A stretch of 64,000 bases of DNA from Aphanomyces cochlioides (Eukaryota > Oomycota > Saprolegniomycetes > Saprolegniales > Verrucalvaceae): assembly GCA_019828595.1 (NCBI GenBank), contig JAHQRK010000005.1:3038001-3102000 (forward strand), written 5' to 3'. Below the pieces are notes generated by a model. The model had not been told where the DNA came from. It made no database searches and was given only the letters and a program-made list of their open reading frames with translations. Both the position numbers and the translations under genes were made by a program. Within the stretch, counting starts at the first letter, position 1, and the number at the start of each line of letters is the position of its first letter. Below are positions 1 through 11,197 of the stretch, piece after piece.

Positions 1-256
1 CAAGAGTCTGCAAAGTTCCTGACGTGAGCCTGGAGTCGTCCACCGACGTTGGATTTGGATCTACACTGCAAATTCGAAAATGACCATTCAAACGAGTGGG
101 AGTTGGAATTTCAAATGCAAACATCTATTTAAAATAAAATCAAATATTTTAATCCTATTTCTATTATGAATGTTTTAAAAAAGCATTTTAAATTAAAATT
201 GAATTAGTGTTACATGGGTGCTGATTGGGCCGTTCAATGTGCCATGTTAAATCGAA

Positions 257-1431
257 ATGTGGCGCAGCATCCGACCGATTGTCAGTCGTCCGCTACGGAT
301 TCAGAGTCGTCTGTTAAGCAAAGCGGCTAAAGAAGACAAGGAGACACCGAAGGTATCTATTGCGCCCAAGAAGAAGCATGAGCCGAAAGGAAAGCAAGAT
401 GTGAAGCCGGCCCAAGCAACGGCAAACCCTGCTCCGGTTGCAGGTGGAACTACGAGCAATTCATCGAGCAAGATGGATCCCTACGTACGTGATATTGCGT
501 TGTACATTGGTACAGCGACGACTTTCTTGCTTGGTGCAGCTGCCTACAAGAATTACCTCACGGATGACTCGCTTGTAAGCCCATATATTCATGTCGACAC
601 GGTTTCACCCACAAACGAGTAGGAAATGGATGTCTTTGTGCAAGCCAAATACCTCGCGACACGCAATAAGACGGTGATTGACATCACGGGTCTTCCCACT
701 GAGATTGAAAAGTCTGTCGAGAAGGTAGCGGACGATGCGACAGAAGTGCCAGGGAAAATGATTCTTGGTGGCGCTAAGTAGGAGTGGCAATGCGTCGTGG
801 AGTGAGTCACGTCACGTAGGGGCAAAGCAACCATCGAGTACGTTGCCCATCGAGATATCAAGGATGAAACTGGAAAGCATGTCTTCATCACGCTCGATCT
901 CATCACGGAGGACAACGAACGACAATCGTTGCTTCGGAACAACCCCAGAGTTCCAAAGACACCTGAAGAAGAAGCTGCCATCAAAGCTCAACGCCAAGAA
1001 GAATTGAAGGTCCTAGGCTCTAGTCTCGTCTTGCCGGTACGTCCATTATGCTCAAGATTGATCTGACTCGGTTTTAGGGCCTTGGTTTCTTCGCTGCTGG
1101 TTGTGTGGCTGCTTACATGGTTCTGCGCATCCTGCGCAACCGACCGTCGTACGTGATCCAGCTAGCCCTGGATCGCATCAACGCCACGCCACGAGTCGCC
1201 GATGCTCTGGGCGCGCCTGTGAAAACCAACAAGAACGTCTACGTTGGCTCGATCACCGACACGTTTGCTGCGTTTGAGTCCAAGATCACTGGCCCCAAAG
1301 GTGAAGGAACCATGAAGGTGCAGGCAATGCGACCAAAAGAAGAAAACGCCGTGTGGCAATTCAGTCATCTATCTCTCGATGTCCAAGGTCGATCGAAGCG
1401 CATCAATTTACTCGAAAAGGAAATGAAATAA
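257..1431 (+). CDS. Mitochondrial inner-membrane protein with two Coa1/Tim21-like units
   Basis: Four exons (257-574, 623-777, 820-1036, 1078-1431) joined by GT..AG introns of 41-48 bp give 347 residues in one frame. The N-terminus is Arg-rich and lacks acids (MWRSIRPIVSRPLRIQSRLL), a typical mitochondrial presequence, followed by a Lys/Pro-rich linker. Two hydrophobic segments (near DIALYIGTATTFLLGAAAY and GLGFFAAGCVAAYMVLRIL) each precede a similar globular unit. The second unit has the Coa1 signature ITGPKGEGTMKVQA with a W-x-F-x-x-L-x-L strand; the first has LGGAKGKATIEYVAH then VFITLDLI in the same order. Coa1 proteins help assemble cytochrome c oxidase; Tim21 binds the import and respiratory complexes. 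The family call is good for the second unit; the duplication is my reading. Confidence 0.72.
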
Positions 1432-1438
1432 AGTGTCT

Positions 1439-2373
1439 CTAGTGCGTCTTCTTCTTCTTGGACTTGACAGGAGGCCTTGCTGTTGTCTTGGCCTTGGATT
1501 GAGACAAGACTGAGACGACCAATGCGACGAGCGCCGTCCAAACCACAGCAAGGATGATGTTGAAATCACAGATTCCAGTCATTGGAATACACACTCTTGA
1601 GTCTTGTGCCGTGTCTTTCTCCATTTCCATCAAGTGTGCTTTAATCTGTCGGCGAATATGCTCCTCAATCTCATCTTGAGAGGGGAAATTCCTGGCAGTT
1701 CCTTTCTTTTGCTTTTGCTTTCTGTCGTAGGCAAACTCGTCAACAAAGTCAGGGTCATCACTACAATGGACAGTAATGTCTTGTAGAATTCGTAGTAAAT
1801 ACCTCTCATCAAATTCCTCGTCCTCTTCTTCCTCTTCTTCATCATTATCCTCATGATGCGAGTGGTGATGACTACAAACATGTAAGTTCATCGTTGACAA
1901 TCTTCCTGCCCTTACTGAGATGTTTGCTGCGCAGGACGCTCCAATTCAAACTCATTGGGGGACGGAAACTCTCGTAGAGGAAAGCTTTCCTTGCGGAAAA
2001 AGTTCTCTGCTGGGGGGAAACCGCCTTTGTATTTGCCTTCATCGCGAATTCGTTGGACAGCGCATGCATGGTCTTCTCGAATGCACTCTTCATCTTTGCA
2101 ATGCGCAATGGCCAGTTCAATCTGTGCTCGGACCATTTTCAATTCCTTGTACTTCTTCTCTGCATTTTCCATTGGTGACATGACTTCTTCAGTTCCTTCC
2201 ATGAGAGCTCGACGGACTTGTTCGTGCACCTCCGCTACATCTGGAAATTGTTTCTCGTATGAGTCAATCGCCTGGAACGTATCGACAAACTTGACGTCTC
2301 TCGTGGCTTGGAGTCTATTGGCTGTGGCCAGCATGGCTGCTATCAAGAGCACGACCATAGAAGGCGGCGTCAT
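1439..2373 (-). CDS. Secretory-pathway acidic single-pass membrane protein, function unknown
   Basis: Two exons separated by an intron at 1872-1915 encode 296 residues. I chose the ATG at 2373 because it starts directly on a signal peptide (MTPPSMVVLLIAAMLATANR). A mainly helical, charged luminal part follows, with paired Cys (HCKDEECIREDHAC), then a His/Asp/Glu-rich stretch (HHHSHHEDNDEEEEEEDEE), and near the C-terminus one membrane helix (IILAVVWTALVALVVSVL) before a Lys-rich tail (KSKKKKTH). The lysine tail resembles cytosolic ER-retention signals, and the acidic/His run could bind metal. No family recognised. It ends 8 bp from the stop of the convergent Coa1-like gene. Confidence 0.7.
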
Positions 2374-2691
2374 TCCTCCAAGGAAATGTCCGTGCCGAAC
2401 TATTTTGCTAATGGAACAGTTGCGATCTTTCAATCATGGAAGAATAGATGTACGGATGAAATACTGTTTTATCCGGATTATTTCGTCCGGATATTCTTGG
2501 GTTTTCCGGATAAATTCTCATTGCTGGAAACGAGTTGGGACATGCACTTGGATATGAGTTTCCCCTGGCTGGAACAAGGACGCGCTAGAAAGGGGAGCTC
2601 GCCATCCATACATTAAATAACTCATCTACTGATGACTTTGTCAGGCTAGAATTCCTTTCAAGGACAGATACGGATGAGACATAGTTCGACG
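2374..2691. promoter_or_regulatory. Spacer with three TCCGGATA-type motifs upstream of the acidic membrane protein
   Basis: Three copies of the motif lie at 2472-2480, 2486-2493 and 2515-2523, 99-150 bp upstream of the minus-strand ATG at 2373. The same motif precedes other genes here, so I read this as promoter DNA. Nothing else recognisable. Confidence 0.5.
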
Positions 2692-3870
2692 TCATCGTTT
2701 GGGACGACTCGTTGTTTTCTTGCCGGGGACTGCCTTGACTTTCTTCGCCAATGCATTGACTGGTAGTAGTGCTTGCGATTTAGCTTCGAGAGGAGGTATT
2801 GCAAGCGCTGGCTGGAGCTGGAGGCTTAGCTTGCTGGCACTCGCAGACAACGATTTCATTGCGATTGTCACTTCTTGTGCCGCGTATTGTTGCCGATAGA
2901 GCTGTATTGACCATGTCAACTTTGTTTTCAAATGGTAGTACATACATCTTTCCGAGCAACATCGCAAAGCTGTCGTGTGTGCTGAAGCTCATGCTCTGCT
3001 TTCTGCAAGGCTTGACTTTGTTTTCTTGTCATCTCAACTTGGTCTGCCTGAACTGCTGCGAATTCTACAGCGCTCATGAATCAGCATCGAATGGCCGTGC
3101 AGTCCTTACGAGCTTGAACATGGCGTAGGTCGTCTTGCGAACGATCAAGCTGCAATTTCAAGTTCTTGTACGTCTAATCACGGTTAAGCTGTCATGAAGA
3201 GTAAGGTCGTTACCTCCATCTCTGGTGCATATTGATTCATGGCAACTTGTTTGGTAGCTGTAATAGCCTAGAGGTAAGGTTAGAGACTCGGGTATTGTCG
3301 GGTTTCTGTACTTGAAAATGCTCAATCTTATTGTTTGAAACTTCAATTTGTCGTCGTAGATCTTGCAGCTTTTGACTCTTGGATCGATACAGTTCCGTCG
3401 GAAGGTTGAGATGATCATACCCGTGCAGTGTTTCCTTTAATGCTGCATCTTGCGCCTAGGAATTCCATCAACTCATGAACAAGATCCGACGAAAGTATAC
3501 GAACATCCAGCTCGCGATTAGACTCCTTGATGGCTATGAAATTTTGGAATGCCAATGTACAAGCTGCTTGGACCAGTTCTAGCTCTTCATTAGCCATATC
3601 TTGATAATGTTCTCCAGTCTCGATCACTTGTTGTGTGAGCTGCCGCACGATTTTTTCCTTTGCTGATCACACCTAATTTCCGTCACCAGTCCAGCAAGGC
3701 TGGGTACCTTCGTCGCCTGGAAATGCGGTCTCACGAGCATGAATCGCATCGCAAAGCAGCTCGTACGATTTAGCAAGGAATTGATCGGCTTTGAGGCGGT
3801 TCTGTGCGGCTCTTTCAACGTCCTGCCAAAGTTGTCGCGCCTTGACCTTGGTAGGCGACGCTTCCGACAT
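2692..3870 (-). CDS. Coiled-coil protein, function unknown
   Basis: A multi-exon gene starting at the ATG at 3870 (MSEASPTKVKARQLWQDVER). The first intron is clear (3663-3707) and joins AFPGDE to AKEKIVRQLTQQ. At least four further short introns are needed between about 2900 and 3530 to keep the frame; I can follow the exons (SNRELDV.., LKETLHGYDHLNLP.., AITATKQVAMNQYAPEM, TYKNLKLQLDRSQDDLRHVQ, ..YHLKTKLTWSIQLYRQQY) but not every splice site. The product is almost entirely predicted helix with heptad-like spacing and ends in a basic tail (KKVKAVPGKKTTSRPKR). Its size (roughly 330 residues) and shape would suit a cytoskeletal or centrosomal coiled-coil subunit, but I recognise no family. Confidence 0.55.
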
Positions 3871-4245
3871 TAATGCACCTTTACTTTCAAATTCAATACC
3901 CGCTTAAAATAATATTTTCACTTTTAATATTTAAAGAGGTTACTCTATATATTTATATTGGCCTTTGGGTATTGTCTGACTGTGGAAACGAATAGCAACT
4001 TTGTCTTACAGTGGCTATCTCGCATAAAAACAAGCCTTCCATTCTTTTGCTTCCTCGAGAAGAGAGCAGTTCTAGTTGACTCACAGTCTCAATTTCAATA
4101 TTCTTATAACTTTATAATTGATAATATTATATTACAAGATAACCCCGTGCTGAACATCGGATTGAAGTCCAAATGGTGGACGCCGATTTCCCGGATATTA
4201 TATCCGGATGATGGGTCAAAATGAACAGCAAGTGAAGATTCACCC
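3871..4245. promoter_or_regulatory. AT-rich spacer with palindromic TCCGGATA promoter motif
   Basis: AT-rich divergent spacer. A near-perfect inverted repeat of the motif (CCGGATATTATATCCGG, 4191-4207) lies about 40-55 bp before the PAF-acetylhydrolase ATG. No gene seen. Confidence 0.45.
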
Positions 4246-5843
4246 ATGCAACGCGACCGATGGATCGAGTACGCGCTCTTTGCGGCGGTTCTGAGCCACT
4301 GCCTGAGCATGAACTTGAGTCCAAACCATGTGCTCCAAGCCTTCATGGTGAATGCTGAAGTCGCGCTCGCGTTTTTCCATCTGTGGCGGTATGAACTGAT
4401 CCCTCTCTACGCACTGGCGGTCATGAATGCTGGGTTCCTGGGACTTGGCATGACCGTGCCTGTATGGTTTGCATGGCTGCAAGGAACACTGTGCGTCTTA
4501 GGACTCCTCCTGACATGGCTGCTCCCATTGCCTCTATTTCCGTCTCTTTCGTCCTCCCATCCAAGTGTGGGCTGTACAACCATGCGCCTCAATGGCCTTG
4601 ACTGCCGCGTCTTCTACCCTGCGATTCAGCCCACCAAAGCGCCACGAACGCCGTATCTTCACCACGGAAGGCACCTTGCGATCGGCTTGCATAAGTTCGT
4701 TCCCCATATCCCCCAAGTATTCTTCTCATCGCTTCAGAATGGTCGTTTGAATGCCCGGTTGAATGCTCCACTCAAGACAGCCCCGTCTGGCGGTTGGCCA
4801 GTCGTCGTCTTCTCGCACGGCTTAGGCGGAGCGATTGAGATGTACAGCAGCTATTGCCAATACGTTGCGAGCGAAGGTATACGTTCCCAGAGAATTTAAG
4901 CGCCAACCGCATACAATTAGGTATGATTGTCGTTGCCCTCAACCACACGGATGGATCAGCTTCAGTCTATCGCAACCCTGACAACCAAACCGTGCGTGCG
5001 GCTCTCACTCTTCCTTGCTCATCCATTCTCCGCAGTTTCAGTACTACGATCGTCCTCCAGCTTCAGCGTTGGCTGATTGGGCTGGCGAAGGCTATTTCAT
5101 CCGCAATCGCCAGCTCAAGAAACGTGCCAAGCAAATGCAACTCGTCTTGGATGCTGTTGTCGCTTTGAATAAAGATCGATCGAGTGAATTCTACCAGCAA
5201 ATCGACGTAGACCGTCTCGCCGTCGCTGGTCATTCCTTCGGAGGCGCCACAGCTCTCACGACGTACGATCAAAGACGCATTCAATTTATTTGTCTCACTT
5301 GTGAGTAGGGCACACTTAGACACGCGGGTGAAAGCCGTCGTTGGGCTTGACATTTGGATGCAACCGCTAGATAAAGAGGTATCGCTGCTGATGAAATTCT
5401 GGTCTCAACTACGTGTTAGGTGATCAATGCTGGCTTAGCAGCGCCAATTTGCAGCATCGTCTCCCACGGTTGGCTTCAATGGGCATCTCACTTGGAGACA
5501 ATGCAAAAATACATATACAAGAGCCAGCATCCCCAGAAAGCCTTTCTCGCGATTGATAAGACACGCCACAACAACTTTTGCGATCTGCCGCTCTTCTCAC
5601 CTGTACGAAACGTCCTCCTCTTTATTTGACCAACAAGTTGTGTTGGCGTAGACTATAAGTTGGGCTGTCAAAGCCGCTGGGTCGATCAATCCAACGCATG
5701 GCTTGGACATTTCGAGCCAACTCATGGCCGTCTACCTCCGGCAGCAATTCTATGCAGGCACGGCATTCAATACAATGCATCACAAATTCGCTGAAGTGAT
5801 TGTGCTCAACGCAAAGGAAAAAACGACGGCTGCTGAAGAGTAA
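4246..5843 (+). CDS. Platelet-activating factor acetylhydrolase-like (membrane-anchored)
   Basis: Six exons (4246-4876, 4921-4991, 5036-5262, 5309-5378, 5420-5602, 5652-5843) give 457 residues. The N-terminal 100 residues hold several hydrophobic segments, followed by a PAF-AH/phospholipase A2 group VII-type alpha/beta hydrolase. Visible are the strand VVVFSHGLGG (oxyanion region), the nucleophile elbow AGHSFGGAT (Ser), the acid in VVGLDIWMQPLD (Asp) and the His in DKTRHNNFCDLPLFS, in the order expected for the triad. The enzyme would remove short or oxidised sn-2 acyl chains from phospholipids. The membrane-spanning N-terminus is unusual for plasma-type PAF-AH and suggests anchoring. It is convergent with a paralogue. 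Confidence 0.85.
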
Positions 5844-5894
5844 CTACAGACACGAAGCTCACAAGGACAGCGGCTTCATTTGACTTCAAATCCT

Positions 5895-7463
5895 TTAAGC
5901 GAACGTGTTGTATGTGGTATCCTTGAGTTGAATGACTTCTGGAAACTTTCCATCGAGCGCGTCGTAAGGTGTTTCGTCCGTGAATTGCTGGCGTATGTAC
6001 GCTGCCATGAGTTGGCCCACCATGCCCAACATGTACGTGGGGTTAATCGATCCCGTAGCTTTGAATTGGGCATTCATAAACTGCGCAAAACAAGTTAGAA
6101 TAGACGTAATGAGACAAAGCTCACCAGCGAGAAGAGAGCCAAGTCGCAAAAGTTATTGTGACGTGTCTTTTCAATAGCTAGGAAAGTCGACTGGGGATGG
6201 GAACAATGACGACTGTTGGCTTGCAAGAGTTTGAAATGCGACTCCCATTCTGTATGCCAATGCTGCGATATGATACTGCAAACAGGCACAGTCGAGACTC
6301 CTTCAGCAACGACATCTTCGTCCAAAGGCTCCATCCAAATGTCAAGACCAACCATGACTTTAAGTCGAGCATCGCGCTTTGCCCTACGTGATTGCCCCAT
6401 CAGCGATGAAAGTGACGACATACGTACGCTGTGAGAGCTGTCGCACCACCGAAGGAATGACCAGCAACAGCAATCTTGTCAATATTGATTTGCTGGTAGA
6501 ACATACTCGAGGCGTCGTTTTGCAACGCAATGATGGCATCCACGACATCACGGACATGCTGCACACGTTGCTTGAGCTGTTTGTTCCGGTAAGGGTAGCC
6601 AAGACCAGCCCAATCGGCAGCATACGATGCTGGAGGACGGTCGTAGTAGGTGTACTATTGACAAGTTCTCGATCAAACCAAGAAAGCAAAGAGAATTTAC
6701 CGTGACATTGTCCAAATTGCGGAACACAGACCCCGAACCGTCGCTGTGGTTGAGTGAGATCACGATAAAGCCTACAGTCATGGAAAGTCGAAGATGGTGG
6801 AACATTTTTCATACCTTCACTAGCAAGAAACTGGGCAAAGCTGGAATACATTTCCAAAGACCCTCCCATGCCATGAGAGAATACAACAACAGGCCAGCCT
6901 TCTGGGGTAGATGGTGATTTGAGCGGAGCTTCCACACGGGCGTTCAAGACGCCGTTTTGGAACGACGAGAAGAAAATAGCAGGCATTTCGACAAAGATGT
7001 GCAATCCAATCGCGAGATGCTTGCCGTGGTGGAGGTATCGCAGCCACGGACGTCCTGGCTTGGTTGGATTGGCAGGATAAAAGATACGACAGTCGACATT
7101 GTTGAGTCGCATCGTGATGCAGCCGATATCGAGATGAGCTTTGGAAAGGGCAGGAAAGCGAGGGAGAGGAAACAAAACAACAAAGATGATCTCCCACAAG
7201 GCCAAGACACCTTGAATTGCCCAAAGCCATCCAGGCGCAGTCGTTGAAATCCCAACGGCGGCGTTGACGACAAAAAGGATGTAGCATGGGATCAATTCGA
7301 GTCGCCATTTGTGCAAGCATAGCACAGCGAGTACAAGAGCAGCGGCAACGCCTTGAGCGGTGTGGTTGCTACTATATGCATGCAGTAGAATGGTTTGTGC
7401 CACAAGAAGAGCCAGCACGATGCACTCGACCACGATGAAGAACTTCATGGAGAACGACGACAT
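5895..7463 (-). CDS. Platelet-activating factor acetylhydrolase-like paralogue
   Basis: Convergent paralogue of the preceding gene. The ATG at 7463 (MSSFSMKFFIVV) aligns best with the paralogue; an in-frame ATG at 7505 is an alternative. It repeats the layout: hydrophobic N-terminus, VVVFSHGMGGSLEMYSS, VFRNLDNVT, YYDRPPASYAADWAG, AGHSFGGATALTA (nucleophile Ser), MVGLDIWMEPLD (Asp) and EKTRHNNFCDLALFS (His). Short introns interrupt it after LASEG, after LDNVT, after ATALTA and after ALFS. The intron splitting the Asp exon from the next exon in the plus-strand copy is absent here, so the pair have diverged in gene structure. Tail-to-tail spacing is about 50 bp. Confidence 0.83.
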
Positions 7464-7505
7464 GGTTGCAACGACACCCTTGAAGAAACTGATTCGAAAT
7501 GTCAT

Positions 7506-7979
7506 TATGCTACACACACTATTTAAATATCATTATCCTATTTAGTGTATTTTAAACATGAAATAATGTATTATTCTTTAAATTTATCAACATTTTCAAT
7601 TTAGATTCATACAGCGACTTCAATGGGGTCCGATCTCCATCCATAAAATGCTTTGATGGATTAGGGGGGGTGTAAAAATTCAGTAAGTAAATATGCATTG
7701 CAATATAGCTTTGCCTATCCGATCCAAATAACAGGGAATGAAATAGAGGACGTTGAAGCAGCCGTGTCATTTCAATTTTCTGGGAATTTTGTATATATTG
7801 CTCAAAATTAATTTAAAGTTTCTAAAATTAAATAAACATTTTGTATGTATTAAAATAAATTTGAATATTTTAAATATAGAATATTTTATAGTATTTACTG
7901 TGAGATCCATCCATTGGCCACCAGACTCCTTGGCATCAAGGGTTGCAAGTCGTCCAGCCCATTTTCAATCTTGGATCCC
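7506..7979. other. AT-rich intergenic spacer
   Basis: Low-GC spacer between the divergent PAF-AH copy and GAR1, with a G-run (GGATTAGGGGGGG near 7660) and many T/A tracts. No gene, RNA or repeat recognised; it must hold both promoters. Confidence 0.4.
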
Positions 7980-8588
7980 ATGGCTTTCCGTGGACGAGGT
8001 GGCGGACGTGGCGGCGGAGGTGGCCGAGGTTTTAGCGGTGGCCGTGGCGGCGGAGGTCGTGGCGGTGGTCGTGGTGGCCGTGGTGGCTTTGAAGAAGGCC
8101 CTCCAGCTACCGTTGTCGAACTCGGCGTGTTCATGCATGCTTGCGAAGACGAAATGGTGTACAAGTCGACGAACGACAAGGTTCCATATTTTAACGCTGG
8201 TGCGTACCTTGAAAACAAGACCAAGATTGGCAAAGTGGACGAAATCCTTGGTGCCATCAACGATGTTATGTTCACCGTGAAGCCCGATGCGGGTGTTGCT
8301 GCCAAATCGTTCAAGAGCGGCGACAAAGTGTACATCAGCCCTGACAAATTGCTGCCATTGTCTCGTTTTACCGACCAAGGCAAGAGCTCAGGAGGTGGAC
8401 GCGGTGCTGCTGGCGGTCGTGGTGGTCGCGGCGGTGGCCGAGGTGGCGGTCGTGGTGCTGGTGGCCGTGGCTTTGGTGGCCGTGGTGGCAGCAGTGGCGG
8501 TCGTGGCTTCGGTGGAGGCCGTGGCGGTGGCCGTGGCGGTGGAGGCCGTGGCTTTGGCGGTGGCCGTGGCCGGGGCGGCCGATTCTAA
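7980..8588 (+). CDS. GAR1: H/ACA ribonucleoprotein subunit GAR1
   Basis: Intronless gene. The first internal ATG ([12 protein letters not shown]) is chosen over the upstream in-frame frame because the glycine-arginine-rich (GAR) domain begins there. The central core ([62 protein letters not shown]) is the conserved GAR1 fold, flanked on both sides by RGG repeats, the C-terminal one about 60 residues long. GAR1 works in the nucleolus with the pseudouridine synthase Cbf5/dyskerin, NOP10 and NHP2 in snoRNA-guided rRNA pseudouridylation. The opposite strand is also open (Pro-rich), which is a shadow of the RGG repeats. Confidence 0.95.
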   Translation: MAFRGRGGGRGGGGGRGFSGGRGGGGRGGGRGGRGGFEEGPPATVVELGVFMHACEDEMVYKSTNDKVPYFNAGAYLENKTKIGKVDEILGAINDVMFTVKPDAGVAAKSFKSGDKVYISPDKLLPLSRFTDQGKSSGGGRGAAGGRGGRGGGRGGGRGAGGRGFGGRGGSSGGRGFGGGRGGGRGGGGRGFGGGRGRGGRF

Positions 8589-8731
8589 ACTATGTAGGCA
8601 AATAGATAATAGGAATTCCTGTAATATGTGAATATGGTGAACTTTATGTTGCCTTCCTTCTCAGCATGCTATGGAGCGCAACTGCTCGGTAGAGAGATGG
8701 TCTGGGAGGTGTATTAAATAACAGAATGCGA

Positions 8732-9425
8732 TCACGGACTCGGTGGAGGGACTCGAGGTGGCGACGGAGTTCCTTGATAGTATGTCCTGTAGAAATGAGC
8801 GGCAGGTCCACTTTCTCCTATCGGAAAGGTAGACACTGGGATCGGTTCTTCCAGCACGGGTACGATCAAATCCTCCTCTGTCAATCGAGTCGGTAGCGCT
8901 TCATGCTCAGCTACATTCAGTCATAAGTCGGGAAACGCGTCAAATCGATGTACCTGATCCGACACTCGGGCAGTAGCCGACCTTGGAGCACAGATCACAC
9001 ATACGTTGGGGGGCATCCACCGCATCGAACTTGATAAGCTCTGTGCATTCTTTGCAAAAGGCCTGTGAAGAGTCATCGATTCAAGCATGCTCCTATCGTT
9101 TGGGTACCTCATGACAGCTTGTGCAGATCGCTTTGCGTCGCAGTAGCGAAAACGACTTGTTGCAGCTCACACACGCAGTCTTTGCCCTCCTTGGGCTTGT
9201 CGCTGCAAGGCTTAGCTGGCGGTTCTCGTTGCGGATGGCCTTCCCAGCAACGATCAAGGACAGCATATTTTTGCACTGGCCGCATTTAGTCAAGGCCAGC
9301 GAATGCCCACTTGCATACTTTATCTCAGTTGTTTTTACATTGCTACTTACGTTGTACCTCCGCTTGAAACACAGATTCAAGGGACAAAATGACGCACTGC
9401 CGCGGCAAATCAACCGCTCTTTCAT
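8732..9425 (-). CDS. FYVE-type zinc finger protein
   Basis: Several small exons. The C-terminal exons splice clearly: CTSCHE joins AFCKECTELIKFDAVD and CDLCSKVGYCPSVGS joins AEHEALPTRLTEED, ending in a Pro-rich tail. Together they give eight ordered Cys in FYVE spacing (CVSCNKSFSLLRRKAICTSC, FCKEC, CDLC) with a basic RRK patch where FYVE domains contact PI3P, although the classical RHHCR is degenerate. Such domains target endosomal or phagosomal membranes. The N-terminal part, from the ATG at 9425 (MKERLICRGSASFC), has another Cys cluster, and its splice acceptor is ambiguous. Confidence 0.65.
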
Positions 9426-9536
9426 GCTTTATTCAATTGAAGCCTTTGATCCTACCACCGTCTTCTCACGGCGCACATCAAATCTTTGCTTGTCGACCTC
9501 CTTCCCATGGCGAGTTTGCTGGCTCATTATTGTATC

Positions 9537-9641
9537 AAATTTGAAACCAAAATTCAATTGCGATGGGTGAATCTGGTCGCCAGTTGACATTATATTGGCG
9601 ACCAGATTCACCCATCGAAATTGAATTTTGGTTTCAAATTT
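9537..9641. repeat. Near-perfect 46-bp inverted repeat (hairpin)
   Basis: Arms 9537-9582 and 9596-9641 are reverse complements apart from one base, around a 13-nt loop. The arm contains GATGGGTGAATCTGGTCGCC. It lies upstream of the FYVE gene's start. It could be a small MITE-like fold-back element or a hairpin-RNA locus; no flanking duplication was identified. Confidence 0.85.
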
Positions 9642-10190
9642 ATTTTCGTCATCAAGTTTTTGAAAATCGAGTGATTTGCGCGTGGCCAGCGCATTCCTCG
9701 AGTCCAGGCGATCTTCGAGACTGATCGCACATGTCCATGCAGAAGTCTCTTCGTCTCCTCCTTGGGAACATTTACCATGACGTACCGTAATGCCGGTCCT
9801 TTGAACTCTTCAGTTGCCCCCACCTGAGATATCAGACAAGAAACGCCGCCCCTCTCCAGACGTCGTTCTTGTGGGTGCTCTCAAATCCATTTCACAAGTA
9901 ATACGGGAGGTGTTGTAAGAGTCGTAATCAAGAGAAAGCGTACGCCCCTTCGAATGCATCGAATGAGAAGCGTCCCAGGCTGCGCTATGTAAGTGCATCG
10001 GTGCTCCAACTCGCCAAAGAAAGCAATGAATTTAAGATTGCTCATGACGTACCGCCCTAAAGTTTGCTGACTCCTGACAAACCACTTCAAATAAACGAAG
10101 ATGCTGGCCAGGTTGTCAAATCTTGTCACTGCCACGTCAAATGAACGTCCACTGTGGTGGAAATCGAAAAAATCGACAATCAATATGCAT
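9642..10190 (-). pseudogene. Uncharacterised gene or gene remnant
   Basis: Short coding-like stretches on the minus strand can be joined with plausible small introns: IVDFFDFHHSGRSFDVAVTR to VYLKWFVRSQQTLGR, then SLGRFSFDAFEGA, then PTRTTSGEGRRFLSDIS, then VGATEEFKGPALRYVMVNVP and KEETKRLLHGHVRSVSKIAW. I see no convincing ATG at the 5' end and no recognised domain. The reading frame closes near the hairpin. It may be a truncated gene or an unusual small gene. Confidence 0.3.
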
Positions 10191-10733
10191 CAACTCCACG
10201 AGTTGTCGCCTTCGTCCAATAGTCACCTGCACACTCTACACTTATGGATATCCCATCTCTCGCGGCAATCCCATGAAGCCTTACTCAGTGAGTCCAATGA
10301 CAAGACTTGAAGTCCAGCTCATGTTGATCTTGTCATCGCACCATCACTACTGCATATTAGTATCAAATTTTAGAAAATTGATCAAACTATCCACGAAAAT
10401 GATACAAAATTGGAATTTATCTATATTTCTTGGAAAATGATATTGTTACATACACTCTAAATTGTGAAAATGTATAAATCTATTTGAAATCTATAGCCAA
10501 TCAGAATCGAGTATTTGCCTTCTTGACAAAAACACACGCAAAACACACATTCAAAACTTTACTTTATTGAATGTACTTTCATATTACACTTGAACTCACT
10601 ATTTCTGAATAATATTTGAGAATATTTCAATTTTTAGTGAAAAATACAATATAAAAATCACTGAAAATTCGTCTTTTTTCTCAACATTTCTTTTTATTGG
10701 ATCATTCTTGCTTTTTCCCCTGAAGCCGCGAAC
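10191..10733. other. AT-rich spacer sharing a diverged inverted copy near 15.5-15.7 kb
   Basis: AT-rich. The segment around 10480-10600 (AGCCAATCAGAATCGAGTATT followed by CGCAAAACACAC) resembles the reverse complement of 15600-15720. No gene seen; it includes the promoter of the TMEM14 gene. Confidence 0.4.
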
Positions 10734-11181
10734 ATGTATGACTTCTGCTTGACTCTTCCTGTACGTGACTCCCAGCCATGGAACTCGTTATTCTAACCTG
10801 CTTGTAGTATGGGGCTGGCATCGCTATTGGCGGTATCGTTGGCTACGTGAACTCTGGCAGTTCGGCGTCCCTCACAGGTAATTTGATCGAACGCGACATG
10901 ACCTCAGGATTTCTTTAGCTGGTGTGGGTGCTGGGTCTTTGTTGCTTCTCCTTGGCTATGCCTCGTACCAAGAATACCTCTCGAGCCCTGTTGTTTCAAA
11001 GAAGTGGTCAGGTCTGTCGCTCATCATCTCGGCAGCATTGAGCGTCGTTATGGGCTTGCGTTACCAAAAGACAAACAACTTTCACCCTGCAGGTCTTATT
11101 GCTGGCACAAGCGTTGGCATGTCTCTCTTTTATGTTTCGATCCTCCTCAAGAGAAACAAAGCCAACTACAAGAAGAACTAA
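10734..11181 (+). CDS. TMEM14-family small membrane protein
   Basis: Three exons (10734-10760, 10808-10877, 10919-11181) give 119 residues beginning MYDFCLTLPYGAGIAIGGIV. The first exon encodes only nine residues. Four hydrophobic segments with Gly-rich helices (GAGIAIGGIVGYV, GAGSLLLLLGYASYQ, GLSLIISAALSVVMGLRY, GLIAGTSVGMSLFYV) and the invariant small size match the TMEM14 (UPF0136) family. Members sit in mitochondrial inner or plastid membranes; TMEM14C is linked to porphyrin import and plant FAX proteins to fatty-acid export. The exact cargo here cannot be told. Confidence 0.85.
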
Positions 11182-11197
11182 ATCACTTCTTAAGAAT

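Noticed and set aside
7895..8383. Proline-rich open frame antisense to GAR1
   Set aside because: It is the reverse reading of Gly/Arg-rich codons; GAR1 on the plus strand explains the region.
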